Assembly: GCA_024743405.1 (NCBI GenBank)
Contig: JANSWP010000066.1
Coordinates: 1 to 40,986 of the forward strand
Source: Bacteroidota bacterium
Lineage (GTDB): Bacteria > Bacteroidota > Bacteroidia > Chitinophagales > Saprospiraceae
Direction: 5' to 3'
DNA: 40,986 nucleotides
Shown here: positions 19,201 through 27,845 of the stretch, in pieces
Numbering within the stretch: the stretch's first letter is position 1
Layout: the number at the start of each line of letters is the position of its first letter
Notes under the pieces: model-generated
What the model was told of the DNA's origin: nothing
Database searches by the model: none
What the model saw: only the letters and a program-made list of their open reading frames with translations
Program-made: the position numbers and the translations under genes

Positions 19201-20312
19201 CATTCGAAACGCTTAAAAGTGACGGGCAATTATTCCCATACAGAATGATTATCCAGGATCCATTTTTAAAACCTCTTCACCAATTGCCTGCTTTTCAGAA
19301 ATGGCTTCGATTGACTTTTCCAGAAAAATATGATGACCTAGATGAATTTGAATTTAAGCATCTTGACCATCATCCCAAGTACTATTCAGAAAACTGTATC
19401 ATACTTGGGAATTATTACGAATCTGAGGGTATGCAAGAACAAGCGGATGCCTTATTCCGAAAAGCCATTGAAGTGCAGCCAGACTCCTTAACGGATGAGC
19501 TAGCCATTAATCTTGCAGCTGCCTATATTGGTTTGGGCGAAATAGAGCAAGCAAAGGCAATTTGTCCAGACAGTGTACAAACTACTATTCGTGAAAAGAT
19601 TTTGATGTACGGTGGTCTATATTACCTATTAAGTAGACCCAAAAAAGCCGAAAAGTATTTCCAAAAATTTTATCAAGCCAATCCAACTCCTTCAAGTGCT
19701 TATCAAATTGGTCATTTTTACATTATGCATGGCGAAAAAGAACTAGCTGAAAAATACCAAAGTATGGCACTTGAGCAAGACACCATAAGTTTTCAAGGAT
19801 ATCAGTATTTTGCTTGGCTTCACTTCACATTTGGAGAGGCTGAGGAAGCTATTAAATATCTAGATTTAGGTATCGAAAAGTTTCCTAATAGCATTGACCT
19901 TAAAATAAGGAAAGCTATGATAGTTGCACTGTCTATCTCCTCTCAAAAACCTAGTGATGCCATTAAGGAATTGCTCACTATTCGATCAGATATGGCAGAA
20001 ATTGCTCAATGCCTTGACTTGATGAAAGCCAAAAAATATGAAGAAGCAACGCTGGCTTATGAAAAGATTCAAAAGGATTTTTCTGATTGGTTTGTCAAAC
20101 AATCAATACGAGTTGCTTACGCTAGAATGTTAGTCGAAAAAGGAGACCTGGATGGAGCAATGAATACTATCTCAGAAGCACCTTTTAGTGTATTTAATTA
20201 TCAATTATTGCACAATGATCGAGCATTAGCCCCTTTGAAGGAGACAGAAAGATTTAAAAAACATATGCTGAAAAATTTTCCTGAAAAATTAAAAAATACT
20301 ACAACCAAATAA
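16218..20312 (+). CDS. Secreted caspase-like (C14) protease with long duplicated TPR tail, paralog 4
   Basis: The 1364-residue protein starts MKTIYALL, with a signal peptide ending SFAQ. The caspase domain (about 25-270) has SGHGD (His110) and TDACRAGKLAG (Cys166). The linker includes LQRLHGTMKRNLAAAFQDD. TPRs run from about 440 to 1000, then a PLHQLPAF..WLRLTFPEK motif (about residue 1025) leads to EFEFKHL ... YYSENC and a second TPR block that ends with APLKETERF ... NFPEK. This duplicated architecture is shared with paralogs 1 and 5. It is the first gene of a tight run: the next gene starts 2 nt after its stop, so co-transcription is very likely. It would work outside the cytoplasm; substrates are unknown. 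Confidence 0.92.
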   Translation: MKTIYALLLFFLPCFSFAQTMSLDKGTTRAVVVGISDYQNEKIPDLRFADKDAQVYSEFLQSPAGGGLEAEQIKTLLNEQATNAQIAAALEWLIEVSQEGDQAIIYFSGHGDVETKTMFQLGFLLGWDSPAQTYAIGAFPLNYLQAIVSTLSLQNKAEVTLITDACRAGKLAGSSVGGAQITNSNLSKQFANEAKILSCQPDEFSLEGEQWGGGRGVFSYHLVDGLYGLADNNSDLTVNLFEIGRYLEDKVSNEASPHSQFPMVIGSKTTAISRVDEAALALLKEEKSKESPTLATVESKGFEDMILADLDSTWQQKYRAFTVAVAEGYLLEAPTGKPVAYDLYLELVKATELQRLHGTMKRNLAAAFQDDAQQTINAYLEANPTELSKRYAAETDYDRYPKYLRKAAEILGEQNFYYPYVMAKLYYFEGLQMRLEADNNIEKSSYQEAIDKQQKALEYQEYAPYVLNELGVLHTRLKASEEAVGYYEKSIEMAPEWGLPYVNLCLEYYYSNNQEKAIETGNKAIELMPDYPQLYNLLAWVYGNFRGEYRDKRTWTRKGVELKDDFLFDTDNISTLAQKKSKFEQSIILLKKAVEIDSNFASAHANLGDVYSQINLVEPAIYHLKKSVQIDSTKELTYAFLGDALTINSEYEEAEKAYLRAIQLSEKSGSNRKSLWLNSLGITYYSWGKDDEALKVYKEAIELSPSYDYPYSNLAHIYLDKGDYEKSEWYRLLVRGIRPTYPGGYSSLGYVYSKMDRFEEAEHFYLKAIELLPSFRHAISGLINNVYIINGQFEKAAEWQEKLLEMAPNDPSALYGLARSAYLSKEYDKAELNFQKAVQLDSTNIDRLNNIGYFYRFHSEFEKAKHYLIKAHQSKPKNRYPYTNLGIIHFDEGLKEEGIAWLDTALVKFQDPMAFYFKMVLHLHEENYQEAHVQLDSLLGYDKKNKIFSDFLKALEEEDYHRVDSLIQAVPDTLNGLPGYFQARVEVKLDRLEKAFETLKSDGQLFPYRMIIQDPFLKPLHQLPAFQKWLRLTFPEKYDDLDEFEFKHLDHHPKYYSENCIILGNYYESEGMQEQADALFRKAIEVQPDSLTDELAINLAAAYIGLGEIEQAKAICPDSVQTTIREKILMYGGLYYLLSRPKKAEKYFQKFYQANPTPSSAYQIGHFYIMHGEKELAEKYQSMALEQDTISFQGYQYFAWLHFTFGEAEEAIKYLDLGIEKFPNSIDLKIRKAMIVALSISSQKPSDAIKELLTIRSDMAEIAQCLDLMKAKKYEEATLAYEKIQKDFSDWFVKQSIRVAYARMLVEKGDLDGAMNTISEAPFSVFNYQLLHNDRALAPLKETERFKKHMLKNFPEKLKNTTTK

Positions 20313-20314
20313 CG

Positions 20315-23300
20315 ATGAAAAGCAATTTCTTCTCTAGTATTTCCACCGATGAATCGGTGGGCTGTAGCAGGTTCTCAACCCACCGATTCATCGGTGGGAC
20401 TATACAACCTATTCTTTCCCTGATACTGATATTAACCAGCCTAACCACCTTCTCTCAAAATATTGGTTTTGACTCAGGCATCACCCGCGCCGTCATCGTG
20501 GGCATCTCCGATTATCAAGACGAAAACATCCCCGACTTACGCTTCGCCAATCGAGATGCGGAAGCCTTTGCCGCTTTTCTTCAATCGCCAGCTGGAGGCG
20601 AAATATCCAAAGACAATATTCAGTTGTTGACCAATAAATCTGCCACCACTGGTGCCATGGCAGGGGCAATGGACTGGCTAATCGAAAAAAGCAAGGAGGG
20701 CGATAAAGCCATTATTTATTTCAGTGGACATGGCGATGTGGAGACGCGAACCCGTTTTCAAAGAGGGTTTTTATTGACTTATGATTCTCCGCCGAGTAAT
20801 TATTTGGCAGGAGCTTTTGCCTTGATTTTTTTGCAGGATATTATCACGACACTTGCAGAACAAGGAGTACAAGTGATTATGGTTTCGGATGCTTGTCGAG
20901 CGGGCAAATTGGCTGGTAGCGATATTGGCGGCTCCAATGCGACGGCGACCAATCTGGCAAAACAATTTGCCAATGAAATCAAGATCCTTTCCTGTCAGCC
21001 CAATGAATTTAGCTTGGAAGGCGAACAATGGGGAGGCGGACGAGGTGCATTTTCTTTTCACCTAATTGAAGGACTAACTGGCTTGGCAGATAAGAATGAG
21101 GATTTACAGGTGAATCTTTTAGAAATCAATAGATTTTTGGAAGAAACCGTGCCTGCCGAGACGGCGCCTCAAATGCAAATTCCGATGGTCGTCGGCAATA
21201 AAGGAACTATTCTCGCTCATGTGGATGTGCCTAGTTTGGCAAGGGTAAAAGAACAAAAAGAAAATGCACTTGCCATGATTTCTACCATAGAAACCAAAGG
21301 ATTTGAGGAAGTGATTTTGGTAGGTTTAGATAGTATTTGGCAACATAAATATGAGCAATTCACAGCGGCTTTGGACAAAAAAGAATTATTAGAACCCGCA
21401 GGAAATAATGCCTATGATTTGTATTTGGAATTATCGAAAGTTCCTGAATTGGAACGCTTGCATGGATTGATGAAACGGAATTTGGCAACTGCCCTTCAGG
21501 ATGAATCGCAACAGGCGATTAATGCTTATTTGAGAGCTGATGAGTCAGAAATGGCAGCTCGGAGTAGAGGGGAACTAAAATATACCAAATTTGTCCGTTA
21601 TCTCAAAAAAGCAGCGGATTTGTTGGGCGAGAAACATTACATGTACAAATCATTAAAAGCGAAGCAATATTATTTTGATGGGGTGGATATTCGGGTTCGG
21701 TATTTTGAAAGGACATTCTCTCTTGCAGATTCCTCCGAGATTTGGCGTGCTACTTGGCGTGAAAAAATTGATACTGCGCTTCTATTTGAAGAGAATGCTG
21801 CTTTCATCATTAATGAATATGGTCTTAGGTTTGACTTAGTAGAAGCTATCCCATATTATGAAAAGGCACTAGAATTAGCCCCCAACTGGGCTATTCCTTA
21901 TAACGATATTGCGGATAGATTAAGACAAGAAAAGGATTATGAAGAAGCAATAAAATATTCAAAAAAGGCAGCCGAATTGGCTCCAAATTGGGGAGCACCA
22001 ATTAGAAATTTAGGAAGGATTTTTTACCAAAAAAAGGATTTTGAAAAGGCTGAAGAATTGTTTAAAAAAGCTATAAATATTTCACCCACAAATGTGAGTT
22101 ATTTAAAAACATTGGGTAGGTTTTATAGGGCAAGAAAACGATATAAAGAAGCCGAAATTATCTGGCTGCGAGCCTTGGAGTTAAGCCCGAATGATAATGG
22201 ACTTTATAATAATTTATCCCAATTATATTATTCAAATACTTATCAGTACGATAAAGCGGAGGCTATCAACCTAAAAAGATTAGAAAAAAGACCGACGGAT
22301 GGGGATGCTTATGCAGATTTAATTAGCACTTATTGGGGTAGGGACTTAGAAAAAATAAAGCTATTAATTGACAAGATGAAAGTCATAAATGATAGTATTG
22401 AAAAATGGGAAGGAAAAATAATGATAGGTAAAGCATATAGGGCATTGAATTTATTGGAGGAAGCAATTCCATACTACGAAGAAGCAATTCAAGATGCACC
22501 AACTAGTCCATGGCATTATTATAGTTTTGCGGGTGTTTATAGACAGTTAGGAGATTACGAACCCTTCTTACTTTGCTTGGATACTGCATTTATGAATGGA
22601 ATGTTCTATTCTTGGGTAGAAGAGCACAGTGGTGTTTGGTCTGCCTTTAAATCTCCAAGCTATAAAGCATTTGCTCAAAAGGTAATTGATGCCAGACCTG
22701 AAATGGGATTTGGGTACAGTTTAATGGGCAAATATTACGAGGGACAAAATGATTATGAAAAAGCATCTGATTTTTACCAAAATGCAATAGAGCTATCACC
22801 TGAAAAAGAAAATAATTGGTATCAATATGGACTAAGCAGCTACTTCTCTGGGTTAACTGAAAAATCAGATTCCATTTTCCAAGAATATTACCAACTGGAA
22901 AAGACTTCACTCAGAGCAAGGCAAATTGCATGGGAATACCATTATCACGGAGCAAAAGAACTGGCTGAAAAATACTTAAGAAAAGCTTTGGAGGAACATC
23001 CGAGTGAATATAGCGCTTATTGGGATTTGGCTTGGCTCTATTTTACTTTTGGAGAAGAAGAAAAAGCCATTCAGGTAATGGATGAAGGGATAGCGTCATT
23101 CCCTAATGAATTTGTTTTAAAAGGCATTCGAGCCATGTTACTTTCTCTCTCCAATAAATCACTGAATTCAACTAACGCCTTTGAACCACTTGATTCAATA
23201 AGACCAGGTATCTCAAAAGTTGGTACTTATATGAAGTTATTGAGACAGAATGACTATACCAATGCTTCTCAACTTCGCGAGGAGATTAAGGACTCCTTTT

Positions 23301-23530
23301 CAGATTGGTGGATTCATAGATTGTTGAAAGTAGCTGAGCTTAGGAATCATGTGAATCAAAAAGACTTTGGAGGGGCGATGGACATTTTAAAGCAAAGAGA
23401 TCCTTGGATATTTTGTTATCCATTTTTGCAAAATGACGCTGCATTAGCTCCCTTGAGGGAAACAGAGGAATTTAGAGCATACATTAGAATAAATTTTCCT
23501 GGAAAAGTAAAAAACATCATAACCAAATAA
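20315..23530 (+). CDS. Secreted caspase-like (C14) protease with TPR tail, paralog 5 (signal region carries a palindrome insertion)
   Basis: The 1071-residue protein has an unusually long N-terminal extension. After MKSNFFSSIS comes a stretch encoded by a palindrome pair, and only then the hydrophobic core (ILSLILILTSLTTFSQ) that matches the family signal peptide. The insertion keeps the frame. The caspase domain follows with SGHGD (His139) and SDACRAGKLAG (Cys194); the residue before DAC is Ser where relatives have Thr. The linker LHGLMKRNLATALQDESQQ and a medium TPR tail with KALELAPNWAIPYNDIA-type repeats end in APLRETEEF ... NFPGK. It starts 2 nt after paralog 4. Whether the extended signal still directs export is uncertain; no in-frame ATG lies between the palindromes and the hydrophobic core. 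Confidence 0.9.
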   Translation: MKSNFFSSISTDESVGCSRFSTHRFIGGTIQPILSLILILTSLTTFSQNIGFDSGITRAVIVGISDYQDENIPDLRFANRDAEAFAAFLQSPAGGEISKDNIQLLTNKSATTGAMAGAMDWLIEKSKEGDKAIIYFSGHGDVETRTRFQRGFLLTYDSPPSNYLAGAFALIFLQDIITTLAEQGVQVIMVSDACRAGKLAGSDIGGSNATATNLAKQFANEIKILSCQPNEFSLEGEQWGGGRGAFSFHLIEGLTGLADKNEDLQVNLLEINRFLEETVPAETAPQMQIPMVVGNKGTILAHVDVPSLARVKEQKENALAMISTIETKGFEEVILVGLDSIWQHKYEQFTAALDKKELLEPAGNNAYDLYLELSKVPELERLHGLMKRNLATALQDESQQAINAYLRADESEMAARSRGELKYTKFVRYLKKAADLLGEKHYMYKSLKAKQYYFDGVDIRVRYFERTFSLADSSEIWRATWREKIDTALLFEENAAFIINEYGLRFDLVEAIPYYEKALELAPNWAIPYNDIADRLRQEKDYEEAIKYSKKAAELAPNWGAPIRNLGRIFYQKKDFEKAEELFKKAINISPTNVSYLKTLGRFYRARKRYKEAEIIWLRALELSPNDNGLYNNLSQLYYSNTYQYDKAEAINLKRLEKRPTDGDAYADLISTYWGRDLEKIKLLIDKMKVINDSIEKWEGKIMIGKAYRALNLLEEAIPYYEEAIQDAPTSPWHYYSFAGVYRQLGDYEPFLLCLDTAFMNGMFYSWVEEHSGVWSAFKSPSYKAFAQKVIDARPEMGFGYSLMGKYYEGQNDYEKASDFYQNAIELSPEKENNWYQYGLSSYFSGLTEKSDSIFQEYYQLEKTSLRARQIAWEYHYHGAKELAEKYLRKALEEHPSEYSAYWDLAWLYFTFGEEEKAIQVMDEGIASFPNEFVLKGIRAMLLSLSNKSLNSTNAFEPLDSIRPGISKVGTYMKLLRQNDYTNASQLREEIKDSFSDWWIHRLLKVAELRNHVNQKDFGGAMDILKQRDPWIFCYPFLQNDAALAPLRETEEFRAYIRINFPGKVKNIITK
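20343..20398. repeat. REPIN-like palindrome doublet inside a coding sequence
   Basis: Two near-perfect palindromes, CCACCGATGAATCGGTGG (20343-20360) and CCCACCGATTCATCGGTGGG (20379-20398), are reverse complements of each other and separated by 18 bases. Removing the segment restores alignment with the ATG-plus-hydrophobic-core organisation of the other paralogs, so it looks inserted. It forms a long stem in the mRNA near the start codon. Confidence 0.85.
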
Positions 23531-23647
23531 ATATGAAAAACAACCTCTTTCGTTTCTGTCATTTAAATGGAAAAGTAAAACCTGAAATGAATACCATCCA
23601 ACTGATTCCTTGACGGGATAACAAAGCGCAAATTTCAAAACGTAGCA

Positions 23648-23765
23648 CGATTCACAGAATCGCGTTACGTTACTCAAAACGCTCCTTCAAGGTAACCTCT
23701 CTCCCTTTCATCAAATCAAGAATATTTATTAACTTGTTGATTTTCAGCTTCCATAAAACTGTGTT
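23648..23765 (+). promoter_or_regulatory. Conserved leader of caspase paralog with hairpin
   Basis: A small palindrome CGATTC/GAATCG (23648-23662), nested in an ACGTA/TACGT outer match, precedes ACGTTACTCAAAACGCTCC at 23667, 99 nt before the ATG. GGTAACCT starts at 23691, followed by TTCATCAAATCAAG and TTTTCAGCTTC. The match in sequence and spacing to 16119-16217 is striking. The leader suggests that the gene at 23766 has its own promoter despite lying within the array. Confidence 0.6.
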
Positions 23766-26700
23766 ATGAGAACTACACTCTTCCTATTTTATATTCTGCT
23801 ATCTTCTTTCTGTTTTTCCCAAACCTTGTCCCTCGACTCAGGTACTACCCGTGCCGTCATCGTCGGAATCTCTGATTATCAAAACGAAGACATTCCTGAC
23901 CTCCGTTTTGCGGACAAAGACGCCCAGGCTTTCGCCACTTATCTGAAATCTTCGGCTGGAGGAAACTTACCCGATAATAACATCAAATTACTCCTCAATG
24001 AACAAGCGACGAATGCGGCGATGATAGGTGAATTGGATTGGTTAATGGAGGAAAGCAAGGAAGGAGATCAAGCCATCATTTATTTTTCTGGACATGGAGA
24101 TGTAGAGTCCAAAATGGCGCGTCAACCTGGATTTTTGTTGACCTACGATTCGCCCTCCAAGGTATATATGTTAGGGGCCTATCCATTGTTTTATTTGCAA
24201 TTAATCATCGAGACGCTTTCTACGGATAAAAATGTAAAAACCCTTGTGATAACGGATGCTTGCCGGGCAGGGAAATTAGCAGGAAGTGAAATTGGCGGTA
24301 TACAAGCTACCGCCTCCAATCTTGCGAAACAATACGCCAATGAAATAAAGATACTTTCTTGCCAACCCGATGAGTTTTCGCTTGAAGGCGAACAATGGGG
24401 TGGGGGACGTGGTGCTTTTTCTTATCACTTGATTGAAGGGTTAGTTGGTCTAGCAGATAAGAATGAGAACCTTCAAGTCAACTTGCTCGAGCTCGAAAAT
24501 TATTTGGAAACAAAAGTCCCTGAAGAGACGGCTCCCCAAAGCCAAATTCCGATGACGGTAGGCAGTAAGGGTACCGCCATTTCTTTTGTTGATCAGGATG
24601 TTTTAAAGGAATTAAAAAGTCTAAAAGAGCGAGAATTACCGACGCTTGCCGCCATCGAATCGCGAGGCATTGAAGAGACTTTATTGGCAAGTGTGGATAC
24701 CTTTATGCAGGTAAAATATGAGGCATTTATCGCTGCCTTGGATGATGAAAATCTGCTTGATTCGGAGGAAGGAAAACCCTCGGCGGATGAATTATATCGA
24801 GAATTGATACAGGAAAAAAGCCTCGCCGATTTGCATCGTTTTATGACGCGCCAATATGCGACGGCACTCCAAAATGATGCTCAACAAGTCATCAATGCCT
24901 ACCTCCTCGCCAACCCCACAGAGTTAGAAAAACGCTGGAAAGGAGATACGACTTATGGACGGTATCCGCGCTATCTTGGAAGAGCCGCCGAGCTCTTGGG
25001 TGAGCAACATTATATTTATAATTATTTGATTGCTAAGCAGTTGTATTTTGAAGGATTGAATTTGAGATTGAAGGGCGACCAAGCGAAAGGAGGTCGAACT
25101 TTTTATCAGCAGGCAATCGTAAAGCAACAAGAAGCTATTCAGTTAGAAGATAGAGCTGCTTATTTTTATAATGAATTAGGTGTTTTAAATACCCGATTGA
25201 CGAGGAGTGGTCTAGCGAAAGAAAATTTTGAAAAGGCCATAGAACTCGCTCCAGAATGGGGACTGCCTTATGTTAATTATTGTGTCGAATCTTTCTATTC
25301 AGGCGATAGGGATGAAGCCATTGAATACGGTAAAAAAGCATTGAAATTGATGCCTAAGTATCCTCAATTATTAAGTCTGTTGGGTTGGATTTATGCAGAC
25401 CGAAAAGAAGAGGGAGATCGAAGTAATTATTTGCGTAACGGTGTCGAACTAAAAGATGACTTTGTCTACCGTCCAAATAATTTATTGTCTAGGGCTTCGA
25501 AAAAAAATTATTATAAAAAAAGTATTGGACTGTTGAAAGAGGCAATTTCGATTGATTCGAATTATGTGGTTGGACACTTAAATTTAGGGGCTTGTTACAT
25601 TCAAACCAGCGAGTTTGATAAGGCCATCATTCACCTCAAAAAGGCATTACAACTGGATACGACTAACCATTATATATATGGACGACTTGGAGATGCTTAC
25701 AAAAATACTGGACAATTTGAAGAGGGAGAAAAAGCCTACGAAAAAGCCTTAAGCTTGCTAGACTCTACGGATTATGCAATGTCCAATTGGCTCTTAAATT
25801 TTGCACAATTATATCGGAAATGGGGGAAGAAGGATTTAGCTTTAAAGCACCTATTGAGAGCTACAGAATATTCAAATGTTTATGCGGATGCCAATATTGC
25901 TTATGTTTACATTGACATTGGAGATTTGCAAAAAGCAGAGTGGCACTTTATCCGAGCCATTCGAAACTCAAAAACCAATTTTTTAAATAATTTGGGGTGG
26001 CGTTATGAAAAAATGAATCGACCCGATGATGCAGAATGGATGTATTTAAAGGCACTTGAAATATTGCCTGATTTCGACAGGGCTAGAGAAAATTTAATAA
26101 ACCTATATTTAAAAACAAGAGCTTTTAATAAAGCGCTCGAATGGCAACAAAAAGGGGTTGAACTCAAGTCTAATGATACAGAGACCTACTTCGCCTTAGC
26201 GAGAACCTACTATTTGTCCGGGGAATACGATAAGGCGAAAGAAAATTTCGACAAAGCGATCCAATTATACCCCAACCGAGTAGATGCTCATGACTATATC
26301 AGTTGGTATTATTGGATGCATGGAGATTATGAAGCAGCCAATGAATATATAAATCGGGCATATACATTGGAAGGGTTTGACGGTAACCAAAACATGAGTA
26401 CCTATTGGCACCACAGCTGGGTACTTTTTGATAATCGGAAATTGGAAGAATCGCTGGTTGTTTTGAGGGAAGCAGCTGAAAAAAATCCAAACGAATACCG
26501 ATTTTATGAAATGCAGTTTTACTTCAATTATTGGTCGGGAAAATTTGCCGAAAGTATAGCTGCTGCCGATGAACATCGAGGTTACCTTCCCGCAGCAGTA
26601 TCCTTTATTGAATTGGCGAAGCTAACAGAACAGAAAGATTATGAAAAGGCGATCACACTTCTAGAAAAACTACATCAAAAAAGCCAATGGGATATTAATA

Positions 26701-27845
26701 TCAAATATTCGCTGGTCCGCTTGAATACCCTATTAGGAAATTATGAAAAGGCTTGTGAGTGGTTGACAGGGCTACCGAATAATCATTTTTCCTATCATTT
26801 CATCAACAGTGACTCGATACTTTTTCCGCTTCATTCAATGCAAGCCTATCACGAATCATTGAAAGGGTCATTTCCGGAAAAATATTACGACGGCAAAATT
26901 TTTAATTTTGAAAAAGAAGAAGCCTTATATTATTCTGAAAACTGCGTTGAGTTGGCAAAATATTATGAACAAAAGGGAGAACAAGACCGGGCTTTATTTC
27001 TTTATCAAAAAGCAGTTGAATTAAAGCCAGATGCCCTGACCAACGTAGCAGGCATGAACCTCGCTGAAGCTTATTTAAAATTAAATCGATACCAGGAGGC
27101 CGTTGAGATTTGTCCAGACAGTATTCATTCAGAAGACCCTGAAAAGAATTTTTCTTACGCAACGCTTTATTACAAATTGAATCGCCCAGAAAAGGCGGAG
27201 GCACATTTTCAGCGGTTTACTCAATTAAGAACAGATCCTTACCGATTTCAAAGAGTTGCTGTACACTATTATCTCAATAGCGAGCCAGCACTCCTAGAAA
27301 AATATGTTAGTAAAACAGTGGCGTTTTATCCAATCAATCCGGGTCCATATATCGGACGAGGACTCCTGAATGCTTCTTTAGGAAAATATGATGCCGCTAT
27401 GCGGGCTATGGAAGAGGGGATTAAAAAATTACCATATGATAATAGTTTGAAAATCGTGAAGGCATTTATTACTGCAACTTATAATCCTTCAGAAACAAGC
27501 AATGCCTTTAAAGCACTCGAACCCATTTACCCTGATGCAGCAAAAATTGGGGAATGTATGGAGTTAATGAGGAGTAATAAATTTGAGGAAGCCAAGATTG
27601 CCCTAGCAAAGATAAACGAGACTAATGCTGAGACAATTATTCCTGCTTTATTGAATAAAGAATATGTTCGGATGCTTGTCGCTGAGAAGGATTTCAACGC
27701 CGCAATGGATGTTATTGAAAGAAATAATTTTATCCTATTTCCTTATCATGTTTTAAAAAATGATCCGGCAATGACTCCTTTACGGGAAACGGAGCGATTT
27801 AAGGCGTATATGCAACGCAATTATCCTGGGAAAATAAACAAATGA
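23766..27845 (+). CDS. Secreted caspase-like (C14) protease with long duplicated TPR tail, paralog 6
   Basis: The 1359-residue protein starts MRTTLFLF, with a signal peptide ending CFSQ. The caspase domain has SGHGD (His110), TDACRAGKLAG (Cys166) and EGEQWGGGRG. The linker carries LHRFMTRQYATALQNDAQQ. Two TPR blocks are separated near residue 1035 by a GSFPEKYYD ... LYYSENC junction, as in paralogs 1 and 4. The final block (KALEPIYPDAAKIG, then PLRETERFKAYMQRNYPGK) is nearly the same as the tail of the truncated gene at 11245. Its stop overlaps the start of the next caspase gene by four bases (ATGA), indicating translational coupling. It is exported and probably cleaves or senses extracytoplasmic protein; this is inference. 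Confidence 0.92.
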   Translation: MRTTLFLFYILLSSFCFSQTLSLDSGTTRAVIVGISDYQNEDIPDLRFADKDAQAFATYLKSSAGGNLPDNNIKLLLNEQATNAAMIGELDWLMEESKEGDQAIIYFSGHGDVESKMARQPGFLLTYDSPSKVYMLGAYPLFYLQLIIETLSTDKNVKTLVITDACRAGKLAGSEIGGIQATASNLAKQYANEIKILSCQPDEFSLEGEQWGGGRGAFSYHLIEGLVGLADKNENLQVNLLELENYLETKVPEETAPQSQIPMTVGSKGTAISFVDQDVLKELKSLKERELPTLAAIESRGIEETLLASVDTFMQVKYEAFIAALDDENLLDSEEGKPSADELYRELIQEKSLADLHRFMTRQYATALQNDAQQVINAYLLANPTELEKRWKGDTTYGRYPRYLGRAAELLGEQHYIYNYLIAKQLYFEGLNLRLKGDQAKGGRTFYQQAIVKQQEAIQLEDRAAYFYNELGVLNTRLTRSGLAKENFEKAIELAPEWGLPYVNYCVESFYSGDRDEAIEYGKKALKLMPKYPQLLSLLGWIYADRKEEGDRSNYLRNGVELKDDFVYRPNNLLSRASKKNYYKKSIGLLKEAISIDSNYVVGHLNLGACYIQTSEFDKAIIHLKKALQLDTTNHYIYGRLGDAYKNTGQFEEGEKAYEKALSLLDSTDYAMSNWLLNFAQLYRKWGKKDLALKHLLRATEYSNVYADANIAYVYIDIGDLQKAEWHFIRAIRNSKTNFLNNLGWRYEKMNRPDDAEWMYLKALEILPDFDRARENLINLYLKTRAFNKALEWQQKGVELKSNDTETYFALARTYYLSGEYDKAKENFDKAIQLYPNRVDAHDYISWYYWMHGDYEAANEYINRAYTLEGFDGNQNMSTYWHHSWVLFDNRKLEESLVVLREAAEKNPNEYRFYEMQFYFNYWSGKFAESIAAADEHRGYLPAAVSFIELAKLTEQKDYEKAITLLEKLHQKSQWDINIKYSLVRLNTLLGNYEKACEWLTGLPNNHFSYHFINSDSILFPLHSMQAYHESLKGSFPEKYYDGKIFNFEKEEALYYSENCVELAKYYEQKGEQDRALFLYQKAVELKPDALTNVAGMNLAEAYLKLNRYQEAVEICPDSIHSEDPEKNFSYATLYYKLNRPEKAEAHFQRFTQLRTDPYRFQRVAVHYYLNSEPALLEKYVSKTVAFYPINPGPYIGRGLLNASLGKYDAAMRAMEEGIKKLPYDNSLKIVKAFITATYNPSETSNAFKALEPIYPDAAKIGECMELMRSNKFEEAKIALAKINETNAETIIPALLNKEYVRMLVAEKDFNAAMDVIERNNFILFPYHVLKNDPAMTPLRETERFKAYMQRNYPGKINK

